Below, piece after piece: positions 33,851 to 42,600 of a DNA stretch of 46,859 nt. The position numbers were made by a program, and so were the translations under genes. Below the pieces are notes generated by a model, which was not told the DNA's origin, searched no databases, and saw only the letters and a program-made list of their open reading frames with translations. Source of the stretch: an uncultured Bacilli bacterium. Its GTDB lineage: Bacteria; Bacillota_I; Bacilli_A; RF39; UBA660. Within the stretch, counting starts at the first letter, position 1; the number at the start of each line of letters is the position of its first letter. The stretch is taken from NCBI GenBank assembly GCA_934122215.1, contig CAKOWF010000004.1, positions 1 to 46,859 of the forward strand, read 5' to 3'.

Positions 33851-33965
33851 AAAAAAGTGGATACGAATGTACCCACTTAAAATCCCTAATAAATAACTTT
33901 ATCGGCATTTACCCATTACTTTTTGTAATCGGGTGAGTGTAGGTACACTTCTTTCCTTTTTTAAT
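33851..33965 (-). promoter_or_regulatory. infC-rpmI-rplT leader with intrinsic terminator (L20-leader-like)
   Basis: The transcript from the promoter at 34002-33974 has about 115 bases of leader. It ends in AAGTGGGTAC-ATTC-GTATCCACTT (10 pairs, one G-U) followed by six T residues at 33877-33851, directly before the infC ribosome binding site. Upstream stretches such as GTGTACCTACAC and ACCCGATTAC...GTAATGGGT can form alternative pairs. This fits the L20-responsive attenuator of Bacillus. Confidence 0.75.
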
Positions 33966-33973
33966 ACATCAAT

Positions 33974-34002
33974 ATTATACATAGTTAATATATGTTTGTC
34001 AA
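33974..34002 (-). promoter_or_regulatory. Sigma-A promoter of infC-rpmI-rplT
   Basis: Perfect TTGACA (34002-33997), 17-base spacer, perfect TATAAT (33979-33974). Confidence 0.88.
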
Positions 34003-34017
34003 CACTTTTTATTCTTA

Positions 34018-34328
34018 AATTTCTTGTAATTCATATGTTGCATTCAGTATTCTTTTATCACTACAATATTCAATTATAAATTTATTATCTTTTTTAGTTA
34101 TAATTATTCATATTGTTTTTTCTTGATTTATTATTTTAAATTTTTATCTATATAATTCATATATGTTTCTATTTTTCCTATATGTTATTTTTTAATTCTG
34201 TTCTATACACATTTTTATATAATATTTAATTTTATTATCATCCTTTATTGATAGCAATTCCATATGATAACTCCAAGTTAATTGGTGTGAAATTTTAATT
34301 CTTCTTTTATATTTTCATAATAATTCAT
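34018..34328 (-). pseudogene. Decayed remnant of a YhcG/DUF1016-type nuclease gene
   Basis: Between rplT's promoter and the next gene lie fragments in different frames, all on the minus strand. An ATG at 34328 with AAGGAGG gives MNYYENIKEELKFHTN then stop. Next comes LTWSYHMELLSIKDDNKIKY, near-identical in pattern to the DUF1016 motif LTWSHYxELLSIKDDNKRNY. A last piece, IIITKKDNKFIIEYCSD, matches the DUF1016 nuclease C-terminus. Several deletions and stops separate them. YhcG-like PDDEXK proteins are DNA nucleases often on mobile or defence islands. This fills the 400-base gap between genes. Confidence 0.7.
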
Positions 34329-34384
34329 ATTTTTCCTCCTTAAATGTTTTAGATACTGACATTTAAAAGTTAAAAATTTTGTAA

Positions 34385-34408
34385 AAAAAATACAGTTTTT
34401 AACTGTAT
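34385..34408 (-). terminator. Terminator after the zinc-finger membrane gene
   Basis: AATACAGTT-AAA-AACTGTATT followed by seven T residues (minus strand). Confidence 0.85.
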
Positions 34409-35475
34409 TACTTAATAATCATATACATTATAGTTGTTATAACTCCACCAGCAAATCCAGTAAGTAAAGATAATAAGATTGTATTAGTAAATCCTGTTTG
34501 ATTAAATAAATTCTTTTTCACTTTAACATATCTCTTGGTATCATTTTTTTCTATTTCTCTTCTTTTTTCTTCTTGCATTAATTGGAATTTTTTAATTGCT
34601 ATTAAATAAGCAAATCGTTCTTTTTGGCTTAAAGTTTGTTTATTTAAAGCTTCAGGATATTCATAGAAAAATTTAACCCTAGATGGATCCAAATTTTCAC
34701 CATTTACAATGGTTGGAACATCATCAGTAATTACTATATCATATGAATCAATATCTAATAAATCCATATTTTCTAACATTTCATTATAATTTACTGTTTC
34801 TGTGTCATATTGATATTCTAATGGTCTATTTATTTCATATTGATGTGTTTTTTCATTAAGTTCTGCTACTATTATTTCATGATTTTGATCTATAGCTATA
34901 CCGGTTTCAACATTAATGCTGATTAAATGTAATTTATCTTTATTTTTAATTAAAGTTGATACAGCTTTCTTTTGTTCAACATTTATATTAGATAATATAT
35001 CAGGATTATTTTCTACCTCTTCTATTGAATATAAAATTTTACCATTATTTGTATGAAGTAATTGATATCTAAATATCTCTGAAGCATTTGTTTCACTTGA
35101 ATATTTTTGTGCTTCTTTAATACTTTCTTGTATTTCTTTAAATTCTTCACTTAAATTTTTATTTTTATTATCTTGTTCTAATAAATAATCTTTATTTAGT
35201 TTCATATCATATAACTTATAATACTCTTTTCCATTTTGTAGTCTTATATGTTTAATATTACTAAAATCAATTCCATATTCTTCAGTAAGAGTTTCCATCT
35301 CATCTTTTTCATTTGATTTGCCATTATATTTATTCATACAATCTGGACAAGTTCTTACATGACTATTTACTTTATTTACAAGCACCAAATCTTGTTCTGT
35401 TAATTTTAAATTATTTTTTTCAAAATTATTCTTTAATTCAAAATACTCTTTTAATTCTTCTTCTGTTATATGCAT
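34408..35475 (-). CDS. Zinc-finger-like, tail-anchored membrane protein of unknown function
   Basis: 355 aa. Residues about 34-46 hold HVRTCPDC, a short HxxxCxxC motif like anti-sigma-factor zinc fingers (zf-HC2), after an acidic helical start. A long hydrophilic, mostly acidic middle part follows. The single membrane segment is at the very C-terminus (about 328-353), so the N-terminus faces the cytoplasm, as in membrane-bound anti-sigma factors. No extracellular domain remains beyond the membrane segment. Ribosome binding site AGAGGTGG. No sigma gene is adjacent, so an anti-sigma role is only a suggestion. Confidence 0.65.
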   Translation of the reverse strand: MHITEEELKEYFELKNNFEKNNLKLTEQDLVLVNKVNSHVRTCPDCMNKYNGKSNEKDEMETLTEEYGIDFSNIKHIRLQNGKEYYKLYDMKLNKDYLLEQDNKNKNLSEEFKEIQESIKEAQKYSSETNASEIFRYQLLHTNNGKILYSIEEVENNPDILSNINVEQKKAVSTLIKNKDKLHLISINVETGIAIDQNHEIIVAELNEKTHQYEINRPLEYQYDTETVNYNEMLENMDLLDIDSYDIVITDDVPTIVNGENLDPSRVKFFYEYPEALNKQTLSQKERFAYLIAIKKFQLMQEEKRREIEKNDTKRYVKVKKNLFNQTGFTNTILLSLLTGFAGGVITTIMYMIIK

Positions 35476-35556
35476 AATCCACCTCTATTTTAATAATACA
35501 TTATTTTTAAAAATTTTTTTCATTTAAATATAGTATTATACATAATTTTACAAAAA

Positions 35557-35581
35557 AGATGGTTAATACATTCCACCATCT
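35557..35581 (-). terminator. Terminator after the SDR gene
   Basis: AGATGGT-GGAATGTATTA-ACCATCT followed by a T-run; overlaps the gene's stop codon. Confidence 0.8.
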
Positions 35582-36297
35582 ATTTTAATTATTTCATTAT
35601 TAATATAGTCAGCTTCTTGACTGGCTAGAAAAAGCGCTAGTGAAGCGACTTCTTCTGGTTTACCAATTCTTCCAACAAATATTTTTTCTTCTTCACTCTT
35701 TATATAATCTAAATCTAAATCTTTTAGTTCATTTTCTGTAGCTATCCATCCTGGTGCTATACAATTTACGTTTATATATGGTTTTAATTGTAATGCTAAA
35801 TTATGAGTTAAAGAAATAATTCCTGCCTTTGATGCATCATAATCTAAACACATTGGAAAATATTTATCTATTCCATTAGTTGAAGATATATTTATAATTT
35901 TTCCATATTTATTCTTTAACATTATTTCTGATACATATTTTGATACTAAAAAAGTTCCAACCAAATTAACTTCTAAGGTTTTCATAAAATTTTCTTTTGT
36001 TTTATCACTAAATAAAGTATCAATTGATATACCAGCATTATTTATCAATACATCTATTTTAGAAAATTTACTTAATATTTTATTGATCATTTCTTTTATT
36101 TCTAACTCATTTGCTATATCAGCTTTTACTAGTAGAGTATTTACTCCATATTTTTTGCATTCTTCTTCTACTTTTATAGCTTTTTCATAACTTTTATTAT
36201 AATGAATTATTACATCATAACTATTTTTAGCAAACATTATAGCAGTTGATGCTCCTATTCCAGTACCTGCTCCTGTTACTAATACTGTTTTATTCAT
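35563..36297 (-). CDS. Short-chain dehydrogenase/reductase (FabG-like)
   Basis: 244 aa from the ATG at 36297. Rossmann start VTGAGTGIGAS, NNAG motif, catalytic Ser in NISSTNG and Tyr/Lys in YDASKAG, and the C-terminal NNEIIKIDGGMY. It reduces or oxidises a carbonyl or hydroxyl group with NAD(P)H. The fabG name is tempting but the loops are divergent and no fatty-acid genes are nearby, so the substrate is open. It lies 55 bases downstream of efp, past a strong terminator, so it is a separate unit. Confidence 0.88.
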   Translation of the reverse strand: MNKTVLVTGAGTGIGASTAIMFAKNSYDVIIHYNKSYEKAIKVEEECKKYGVNTLLVKADIANELEIKEMINKILSKFSKIDVLINNAGISIDTLFSDKTKENFMKTLEVNLVGTFLVSKYVSEIMLKNKYGKIINISSTNGIDKYFPMCLDYDASKAGIISLTHNLALQLKPYINVNCIAPGWIATENELKDLDLDYIKSEEEKIFVGRIGKPEEVASLALFLASQEADYINNEIIKIDGGMY

Positions 36298-36339
36298 AGT
36301 ATCACTTCCTAAGAGTAATATAACATAATTTTGGATAAA

Positions 36340-36362
36340 AAAAAAGAGCAATTAAGCTCTTG
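36340..36362 (-). terminator. Terminator overlapping the end of efp
   Basis: AAGAGC-TTAATT-GCTCTT followed by nine T residues; the efp stop codon TAA lies in the loop. Confidence 0.88.
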
Positions 36363-36909
36363 ATGAATATTTTCCATCTGCTGTTGTAACAAGTATTTTT
36401 TCTCCTTGTTCAATGAATAATGGAACTCTTACTAATAATCCAGTTTCTACATATGCATCTTTTTGAGCATTATTTGTAGTATTACCTTTTACAGCTGGTT
36501 CAGTTTGAGTTACAGTAAATTCAATTTTGTCTGGTAAATTTAATCCTAATAATTCACCTTCATATTGAACAACATCAACCATCATATTTTCAATTAGATA
36601 ATATTTATCATCACCAACTTGATCAGCAGTTAATTCTAATTGTTCATATGATTCCATATTCATGAAATAGTACATATCTCCAGTATTGTATAAATATTGT
36701 ACACTACTTCTTTTAATGTTTGCTTTTTCGAACTTAACATTTGTATTAAATGTTCTTTCTACTGTACCACCAGTTCTTAAATTTTTTAATTTAGTTTTCA
36801 TAAAAGCAGAGCCTTTACCTGGTTTAACATGTAAGAATTCAACTACTTGATATAAATTTCCTTCAATGATTAATGTCATACCATTTTTGATATCATTTAC
36901 TTCTATCAT
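36352..36909 (-). CDS. efp: Elongation factor P
   Basis: 185 aa. KOW-like N domain with FLHVKPGKGSAFMKTKLKNL; the tip Lys lies in PGKGSA, the position modified in many bacteria. OB domains II and III end with the usual VRVPLFIEQGEKILV. It relieves ribosome stalling at proline runs. Ribosome binding site AGGAGG. Confidence 0.97.
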   Translation of the reverse strand: MIEVNDIKNGMTLIIEGNLYQVVEFLHVKPGKGSAFMKTKLKNLRTGGTVERTFNTNVKFEKANIKRSSVQYLYNTGDMYYFMNMESYEQLELTADQVGDDKYYLIENMMVDVVQYEGELLGLNLPDKIEFTVTQTEPAVKGNTTNNAQKDAYVETGLLVRVPLFIEQGEKILVTTADGKYSSRA

Positions 36910-36937
36910 ACTTTCCTCCTTCTAACAAAAATAGGAA

Positions 36938-37099
36938 TTATTTCCTACTTATTTTTTTGATTTTTTTTAAACATTTTGATTTTTTTTGTTCAAGAGGTAT
37001 AGAAATTCTATCAATATTTTGATTTGATTGAGATTTAATTAAATTAGAATAATCTATATCATCTTGAAATGGTCCATGAATTACAACTTTATTTTTCAT
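36938..37099 (-). CDS. Small basic protein of unknown function
   Basis: 53 aa, ATG at 37099 with GGTGAAAT upstream, 10 bases after the rpmG stop, ending 28 bases before efp. It begins MKNKVVIHGPFQDDIDYSNL and ends in a Lys-rich stretch. The position in a tight run between rpmG and efp and a clear ribosome binding site support a real gene. No family recognised. Confidence 0.55.
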   Translation of the reverse strand: MKNKVVIHGPFQDDIDYSNLIKSQSNQNIDRISIPLEQKKSKCLKKIKKISRK

Positions 37100-37109
37100 A
37101 TTTCACCAA

Positions 37110-37277
37110 TTATTTTTCTTCTTTATGAGCAGTATGTTTACCACATTTTTTACAAAATTTGTTAATTTCTAAACGTTCAGTTGTATTTCTTTTATTTTTT
37201 TCAGTACGATAATTTTTTTCTTTACAACTAGTACATGCTAAAGTGATTCTTTCTCTAGCTTCTCCTTTTTTTGCCAT
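37110..37277 (-). CDS. rpmG: 50S ribosomal protein L33
   Basis: 55 aa. RERITLACTSCKEKNYRTEK and CKKCGKHT give the four-cysteine (zinc-binding) form of L33. Ribosome binding site AGGAGG. Confidence 0.95.
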   Translation of the reverse strand: MAKKGEARERITLACTSCKEKNYRTEKNKRNTTERLEINKFCKKCGKHTAHKEEK

Positions 37278-37386
37278 GTAAAACTCCTCCTTTTTTTAAA
37301 GCATTATCAATATAATATCAAATAATATTTAAAAATGCAAAGTTTTTTAATATTTTTTAACATTAATTCATAAATATTATATCACA

Positions 37387-39414
37387 TTAGTTATATAAAT
37401 TAAAATATGCTTCGCTTACTTTTTTAGCAATTCTTCTATTTACATAACTTTGATCACCATTGCTATTTGGATATGCTACATCAGGTGAAACTACTGTAAA
37501 TGTTACTGTAGGATTATTATATGGTGCATAACCAACAAAAGTGTTAGTTATAGTTTCTGTATCTATTAATCCATCTAAATTTGTATCTAAAAAACTTTGA
37601 CTTGTTCCAGTTTTACCTGCTGGTAATCTTTTTAATAACATATATCCTGCTCCTGTACCTCCATATTCCATAACACTGATAAATCCTTTTCTAATTCTAT
37701 CTAAATAACTATAATCTAGTTCTATTGTATTTAATACAGTTGTTTTATTTTCAAATATAGTTGCTTCATTGTTTTTTACTTCTTTTAACAAATATGGTTT
37801 TATTCTATAACCTGTAGCTATACTACCAACATATTGTGACAATTGTAATGGTGTATATGTATCATATTGTCCAATTGAAAAATCAAGTAATAATCCTCCA
37901 TTATCATTTTTTCCTATTTGACCACTACTTTCTATAGGTAAATCTATTCCTGTTTTTACACCTAATCCAAACATATTAAAGGTTGTTCTATATTTTGTAA
38001 ATGGAGTTTCATCTATTTTAAAAGGAGTATTATAATAGTAATTTAATCCTGCTACTTTCATTGCTGTATAAAATTGATATGTATTTGAAGAATATTTTAA
38101 AGCTTTAATATCGTCTAATGTTCCTAAATATTTCCAAGAACATTTAAGTGGTGTTGATGCTATTTTAACACACTTATCAATTCTTGTTTCACCAATTTTT
38201 AAACCACCATACAAGTACCCTGTAGCTTGTGATGCTCCCTTTATAACAGATCCTACAGTTACAGGAGAAGTGATATTTCCTACTGTATAGTCATAAAATT
38301 TGTAATTATCATTATCATATACTATTTGTTTTCCTGCCATTGCTAGTATTTCACCAGTATTTGGATTAGTTACTATTACAAAAGCTCTATTATAATAATC
38401 TGTATATTTTTCATTTTTAGCTTTTAAAATTTCTTCTTCTAAAATAGCTTCTATTTGTCTTTGTAATTCTATATCAATAGTTAGATATAAATCATTACCT
38501 TTACTTCCTTCTTCTATGAGTACCTTTTCTCCAAATTTATTTATTTCATATAAGTCTTTTTTACCTTTCAAATAATCGTCATACTCATATTCTAAGTAAC
38601 TACTTCCTACTCTATCACTCAAACTATAACCTTTTTCTAAATAATAATCTTTTAATTCATAGGGAAGCCCACTACTACTAGTTACTGTTCCTAAAATTGA
38701 TTTAAAAGTTGTTCCATACACATACTCTCTTTCCCAATCTAGTCTTGCTTCTACACCTTTTATATTAGAAATAGCAATAAGAGCATATTCTTCATCTGTT
38801 ACATTTTTATTTTTAATTATTTTTTCCTCACTACTATATCCTTTATTCATTAAATAATATATGTAAGAGGCTTTTTTATCCTGTTCTGTCAAAGTATTTA
38901 ATTCTTCTTCTGTTATTCTATCAAGTTTCATTTTTTCTATTTCGCTAGCAGTAATATGTCTAAACTTATATTCATTCCACTCTTCTTCGGTTATTTTATT
39001 ATTACCATCTTTTTGATGTAATTTTAGCCAAAATGTTCTTAAATTTGAATCAGTAATATTATAATTTAAATCTATCATATTTGATAATTTATAAGAAATT
39101 TCTATTTCTTCCTTTGTTGTTGCATTTTGTTTTTTATATGATATTACTTTATTTGGTTTATTATCAACAATTATTCTTCCAAATCTATCATATATTCTTC
39201 CTCTTGGAGCAGTTGCTCCATAAACTTTTATATTTGTTAATTTATCTAATTTTAATTTATATTCATCGGTTGATAAAATTTGTACATAAAATAGTTTAAT
39301 TATTAGTACTAAAAAAACTACAATAACTAGTATTAATAATACATTATATCTTTTTTTTATTATTGCTTCTCTGTATGGTTTAATTTGTTTCTTTTGCTTT
39401 TTTGTAGATTTCAT
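37387..39414 (-). CDS. pbpA: Class B penicillin-binding protein (PBP2/PbpA-like)
   Basis: 675 aa. Short basic cytoplasmic start, membrane anchor (about 24-46), dimerisation/pedestal domain starting APRGRIYDR, and the transpeptidase with SVIK (389-392, SxxK), SSN (442-444, SxN) and KTGT (about 610). It cross-links peptidoglycan, probably with RodA. The start overlaps the sodA end by 35 bases with no strong ribosome binding site, so translation may be coupled. Bacillus also has sodA near pbpA, which supports the elongation-type assignment over FtsI. An Asn/Glu-rich insert of about 100 residues (about 100-210) enlarges the pedestal. Confidence 0.9.
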   Translation of the reverse strand: MKSTKKQKKQIKPYREAIIKKRYNVLLILVIVVFLVLIIKLFYVQILSTDEYKLKLDKLTNIKVYGATAPRGRIYDRFGRIIVDNKPNKVISYKKQNATTKEEIEISYKLSNMIDLNYNITDSNLRTFWLKLHQKDGNNKITEEEWNEYKFRHITASEIEKMKLDRITEEELNTLTEQDKKASYIYYLMNKGYSSEEKIIKNKNVTDEEYALIAISNIKGVEARLDWEREYVYGTTFKSILGTVTSSSGLPYELKDYYLEKGYSLSDRVGSSYLEYEYDDYLKGKKDLYEINKFGEKVLIEEGSKGNDLYLTIDIELQRQIEAILEEEILKAKNEKYTDYYNRAFVIVTNPNTGEILAMAGKQIVYDNDNYKFYDYTVGNITSPVTVGSVIKGASQATGYLYGGLKIGETRIDKCVKIASTPLKCSWKYLGTLDDIKALKYSSNTYQFYTAMKVAGLNYYYNTPFKIDETPFTKYRTTFNMFGLGVKTGIDLPIESSGQIGKNDNGGLLLDFSIGQYDTYTPLQLSQYVGSIATGYRIKPYLLKEVKNNEATIFENKTTVLNTIELDYSYLDRIRKGFISVMEYGGTGAGYMLLKRLPAGKTGTSQSFLDTNLDGLIDTETITNTFVGYAPYNNPTVTFTVVSPDVAYPNSNGDQSYVNRRIAKKVSEAYFNLYN

Positions 39415-39970
39415 TTACTTTATTATAATCAATTATTTTTAATATATTTTCTACATATGTATTACGATTATTTAAATAATCTAAATAATATGCATGTTCC
39501 CATAAATCTAGTGCAATAATAGGAGTATAACCATAACTATATGGTGTTTCCTGATTTGATAATAACATTATTTCTAATTTGTTATTTTTTAGTACTAGGA
39601 ATGTATATCCTGAACCTACTACTTTTTTGGATTTTTCTATTAATTCTTTTTGAAAATTTTCAAAACTTCCAAAATCTTCTTTTATTTTATCTAATATTTC
39701 ACCATTAGGTATTCCATTACCACCTAATATTTTAAAGTATAATTCATGGTTTAAAACTCCACCTAAGTTGTATAAAACATCATTTCTTTTTTCAAGTAGT
39801 ATCGTATCTATGTTTTTAGCTAAATAAACTTTATCATAATTAGTATTTCCTAGTAAATTATTTAAATTTTTTAGATAATTTAAATAATGTTTATTATAGT
39901 GTACATATAATGTTTCATCACTTATAGTTGGTTCTAAAGTTTCATAATCTAAGTTTTCTCTTAAGTACAT
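39380..39970 (-). CDS. sodA: Superoxide dismutase (Fe/Mn type)
   Basis: 196 aa. Metal ligands are visible: His in the N-terminal helix (YVHYNKHYLNYL), His in NHELYF, and Asp and His in LDLWEHAYYLDYLNNR. Slightly divergent (NHELYF for the usual NHxxFW), but all four ligands are present. It converts superoxide to peroxide and oxygen, which suggests some oxygen exposure. Ribosome binding site AAGGAGG. Confidence 0.93.
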   Translation of the reverse strand: MYLRENLDYETLEPTISDETLYVHYNKHYLNYLKNLNNLLGNTNYDKVYLAKNIDTILLEKRNDVLYNLGGVLNHELYFKILGGNGIPNGEILDKIKEDFGSFENFQKELIEKSKKVVGSGYTFLVLKNNKLEIMLLSNQETPYSYGYTPIIALDLWEHAYYLDYLNNRNTYVENILKIIDYNKVNEIYKKAKETN

Positions 39971-40037
39971 ATTTACCTCCTTATATTATTTTACTTATTT
40001 TTAAATTTCTTATGCATATACTAGATTAGGTGATGTA

Positions 40038-40295
40038 ATGAAAGAAATATTTATAAAAAAATATGTGGATATTTTAACCAAAGAAGATATTTTAAAATTT
40101 GCTTCTTTAAATGATGTTGAATTATCTAGTAATGAAGTGGATATTATCTATAGTGTCATTAAAAATGAGTGGAAAACTATTGTTTTTGATGATTATAAAA
40201 TTATTTTAAATAAATACAAAAATAATTTCCCTGTGGAAAAGTTAAAAAAAATAGAAGAATTAATCCTTCTATATAAAAATAAATTTAATATGTAA
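40038..40295 (+). CDS. DUF2624 family protein (YqfT-like)
   Basis: 85 aa. Helical; LTKEDILKFASLNDVELSSN resembles the Bacillus YqfT start, and YqfT also lies next to the endonuclease IV gene. Function unknown. Ribosome binding site AGGTGATGTA. It is convergent with nfo and shares its terminator. Confidence 0.7.
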   Translation: MKEIFIKKYVDILTKEDILKFASLNDVELSSNEVDIIYSVIKNEWKTIVFDDYKIILNKYKNNFPVEKLKKIEELILLYKNKFNM

Positions 40296-40314
40296 GTCCT
40301 AGGACTTATTTTTT
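40293..40314. terminator. Terminator between the DUF2624 gene and nfo
   Basis: AAGTCC-TAGGACTT, a short palindrome followed by ATTTTTTAT on the plus strand. Confidence 0.65.
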
Positions 40315-41195
40315 ATTTCATTAATTAAATTTTCATTGAATTTTTTATTTTTTATCATTTGTATTTCTTCTTTATATGGTGCATAAACTCTTGATTTTGT
40401 ATCACTATCTACAAATGGCGTTTCTAATATTTTAGGAATATTAGCAAGTAATGGATGGTATATAATTTTAATTAAATTATCAAAACCGATTGTTCCAAAT
40501 CCAATATTTTCATGTCTATCCTTATGTGCTCCTATTACATTTTTACTATCATTTACATGAATACAAGCTAATTTATCTAATCCTATAATTTTGTCAAAAT
40601 CACTTAAAACCTTATCAAAATCGTTTAAATCATATCCAGCATCATTTATATGACATGTATCTAAACAAACCTTTACATGACTATTATTACATCCATCGAT
40701 AATTTCTTTAATTTGTTCAAAAGATGTAGCAAGTTCAGTACCTTTTCCAGCCATTGTTTCTAAACAAATATCTACGTTGTTATCATCTTCTAAAACATAA
40801 TTTAAACTTTCTATTATGTTTTTTAAACCTTGTTCTACTCCTATTCCAACATGACTTCCTGGATGAAGTACTAATTTATTAAATCCTAATTCTTCTACTC
40901 GTTTTATTTCTTCTTTTAAAAAATGAATATTAAAATCCATGTTATTAGCATTAGCAAAATTAATAATATATGGAGCATGAATAATTACATTATTATAGTC
41001 TATTCCATTTTCCTCCATTAATTTTTTTCCTTCTTCTACTAATTCTAAATTTATTTTTTCTCTTTTTGTATTTTGTGGAGCACCTGTATAAAACATAAAT
41101 GTATTAGCTCCATAACTTAAAGCTTGCTTTATACTTCCTACTATTTGATCATCTTTTTTAAAAGATACATGACTTCCTATAATTAATTTTTCCAT
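40299..41195 (-). CDS. nfo: Endonuclease IV
   Basis: 298 aa. GSHVSFKKDD at the start, NTFMFYTGAPQNTK, LVLHPGSHVG, CLETMAG and CLDTCHINDAGYD carry the His/Glu/Asp zinc ligands of the AP endonuclease TIM barrel; ACIHVNDSKN follows. It nicks DNA at abasic sites in base-excision repair. Length normal. Confidence 0.96.
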   Translation of the reverse strand: MEKLIIGSHVSFKKDDQIVGSIKQALSYGANTFMFYTGAPQNTKREKINLELVEEGKKLMEENGIDYNNVIIHAPYIINFANANNMDFNIHFLKEEIKRVEELGFNKLVLHPGSHVGIGVEQGLKNIIESLNYVLEDDNNVDICLETMAGKGTELATSFEQIKEIIDGCNNSHVKVCLDTCHINDAGYDLNDFDKVLSDFDKIIGLDKLACIHVNDSKNVIGAHKDRHENIGFGTIGFDNLIKIIYHPLLANIPKILETPFVDSDTKSRVYAPYKEEIQMIKNKKFNENLINEIKNKS

Positions 41196-41315
41196 AAAAC
41201 TACCTCACAAAATAATTATAACATTTATAATTTAAGTTGTAAATTAAACTTTTTTTTAATTTTTTCAGGTTTTTTTGATAAAAGTTGCTATGTTATTATA
41301 TGAAAGGAGGTAATT

Positions 41316-41492
41316 ATGAGTTTTCATAGTTTAGACGATTTCAATGATTTTTTCTTAAATAGTGAAGAAACAGATGATGAAATTTTATTTGAATTAGATA
41401 GTATTCATTGTAAACTAGATATTTTAGCTAAAATGTTATTGTTAACTAATTTTGATGAAAAGATTAAATTATATAATCAGTTTTTCAAATAA
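41316..41492 (+). CDS. Small acidic protein of unknown function
   Basis: 58 aa, ATG at 41316 preceded by a strong AAAGGAGG. Begins MSFHSLDDFNDFFLNSEETD, then a helical Leu/Lys end. Its stop codon abuts the stop of the DUF421 gene. The ribosome binding site argues for a real gene; family not recognised. Confidence 0.6.
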   Translation: MSFHSLDDFNDFFLNSEETDDEILFELDSIHCKLDILAKMLLLTNFDEKIKLYNQFFK

Positions 41493-42122
41493 TTATTCTA
41501 AATCTTTTTTCTCAATGATGTATGTTTTTTTCTTAGTATAAAATGCATAAAATATGTTTTCTAATTTTATATTTTTCTTTTTTAGTAGATTTGATAGCCA
41601 TACTTCATTTTTATTTATTTCTTTTAGGCTATTTAAATCAACTTTACCATCCAATATTATTGGTAGTGGATAATCTTTAGTATTTTGAAACACAGATAAA
41701 TCTCCTGTTGTTTCTAGTACGGCATAATCTACATCTTCAATACTTTTTATTCCTTTATTTCTTAATTCTAAAACTAAATCATCTAGAGTATATCTTAATT
41801 TACTCATAACACTAAATCTAACCTTACCATTTTTAATAATTACACTAGGATGTCCATCTATAAATCTTCTTATTTTATTATTTTTTAAACTTATATAGCT
41901 TATAAACATTTCAGATGTTACTAAAACTAAAATAGGAATTATAGATACAAGTAATGATCTATCAGTTTCTTCGATTGAAAGAGCAGCTAATTCAGCTATT
42001 AAGATTGTGACTATTAAATCACTTATTCCTAGTTCGCTTACCTCTTTTTTGCCCATTATTCTATATACTAAAATAATAAATACATATAACATAAATGTTT
42101 TAAATATTAATATCAAGTACAT
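41493..42122 (-). CDS. DUF421 (YetF) family membrane protein
   Basis: 209 aa. Three N-terminal membrane helices with the conserved RIMGKKEVSELGISDLIV, then the cytoplasmic YetF domain (HPSVIIKNGKVRFSVMSKLRY, then TLDDLVLELRNKGI). Function not established; several spore formers carry members expressed in sporulation. Ribosome binding site AGGTGATAAA. Confidence 0.88.
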   Translation of the reverse strand: MYLILIFKTFMLYVFIILVYRIMGKKEVSELGISDLIVTILIAELAALSIEETDRSLLVSIIPILVLVTSEMFISYISLKNNKIRRFIDGHPSVIIKNGKVRFSVMSKLRYTLDDLVLELRNKGIKSIEDVDYAVLETTGDLSVFQNTKDYPLPIILDGKVDLNSLKEINKNEVWLSNLLKKKNIKLENIFYAFYTKKKTYIIEKKDLE

Positions 42123-42194
42123 TTTATCACCTATTTTATTATGTAGTTATGTATATTTTTTATTCAAAAAACATATTTTTATTTAGGTGATATT

Positions 42195-42557
42195 ATGGAT
42201 TATTTAAAGAAAATTGGTTTTGGTTTATTGTACACTGTCTCTATTATTATCGTTTTAACATTTTTAGTTACAATATTTAATTATATAGGTATTATTAAAC
42301 ATGGATTTTTAACTATTTTAGAAATCATTATTCCTTGTATTGGTTTCTTTATTGGTGGTTTTGAAATTGGGAAAAGAAGTAAACAAAAAGGTTGGTTAGA
42401 AGGTATAAAATTTTCAGGTATTTTACTCATTATAATATTCATTTTAAATTTAATATTTAAAAATAGTTTTGAAATTAAAAATATCTTGTATTATTTGATA
42501 TTACTTACATTATCCACTACTGGTAGTATTATTGGTATTAATAAAAATAAATCATAA
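42195..42557 (+). CDS. TIGR04086 family membrane protein (YrzE-like)
   Basis: 120 aa, four membrane helices. GFEIGKRSKQKGWLEGIKFS between helices 2 and 3 and the glycine-rich C-terminal end (GSIIGINK) match the TIGR04086 pattern, found in spore-forming Firmicutes near yajC and tgt; tgt is adjacent here but convergent. Ribosome binding site AGGTGATATT. Confidence 0.7.
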   Translation: MDYLKKIGFGLLYTVSIIIVLTFLVTIFNYIGIIKHGFLTILEIIIPCIGFFIGGFEIGKRSKQKGWLEGIKFSGILLIIIFILNLIFKNSFEIKNILYYLILLTLSTTGSIIGINKNKS

Positions 42558-42570
42558 TTTATTTAATTAT

Positions 42571-42600
42571 TAAAAAATATCTCAAAAAAGAGATATTTTT
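42571..42600. terminator. Bidirectional terminator between the TIGR04086 gene and tgt
   Basis: AAATATCTC-AAAAAA-GAGATATTT with T- and A-runs on either side. Confidence 0.85.
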
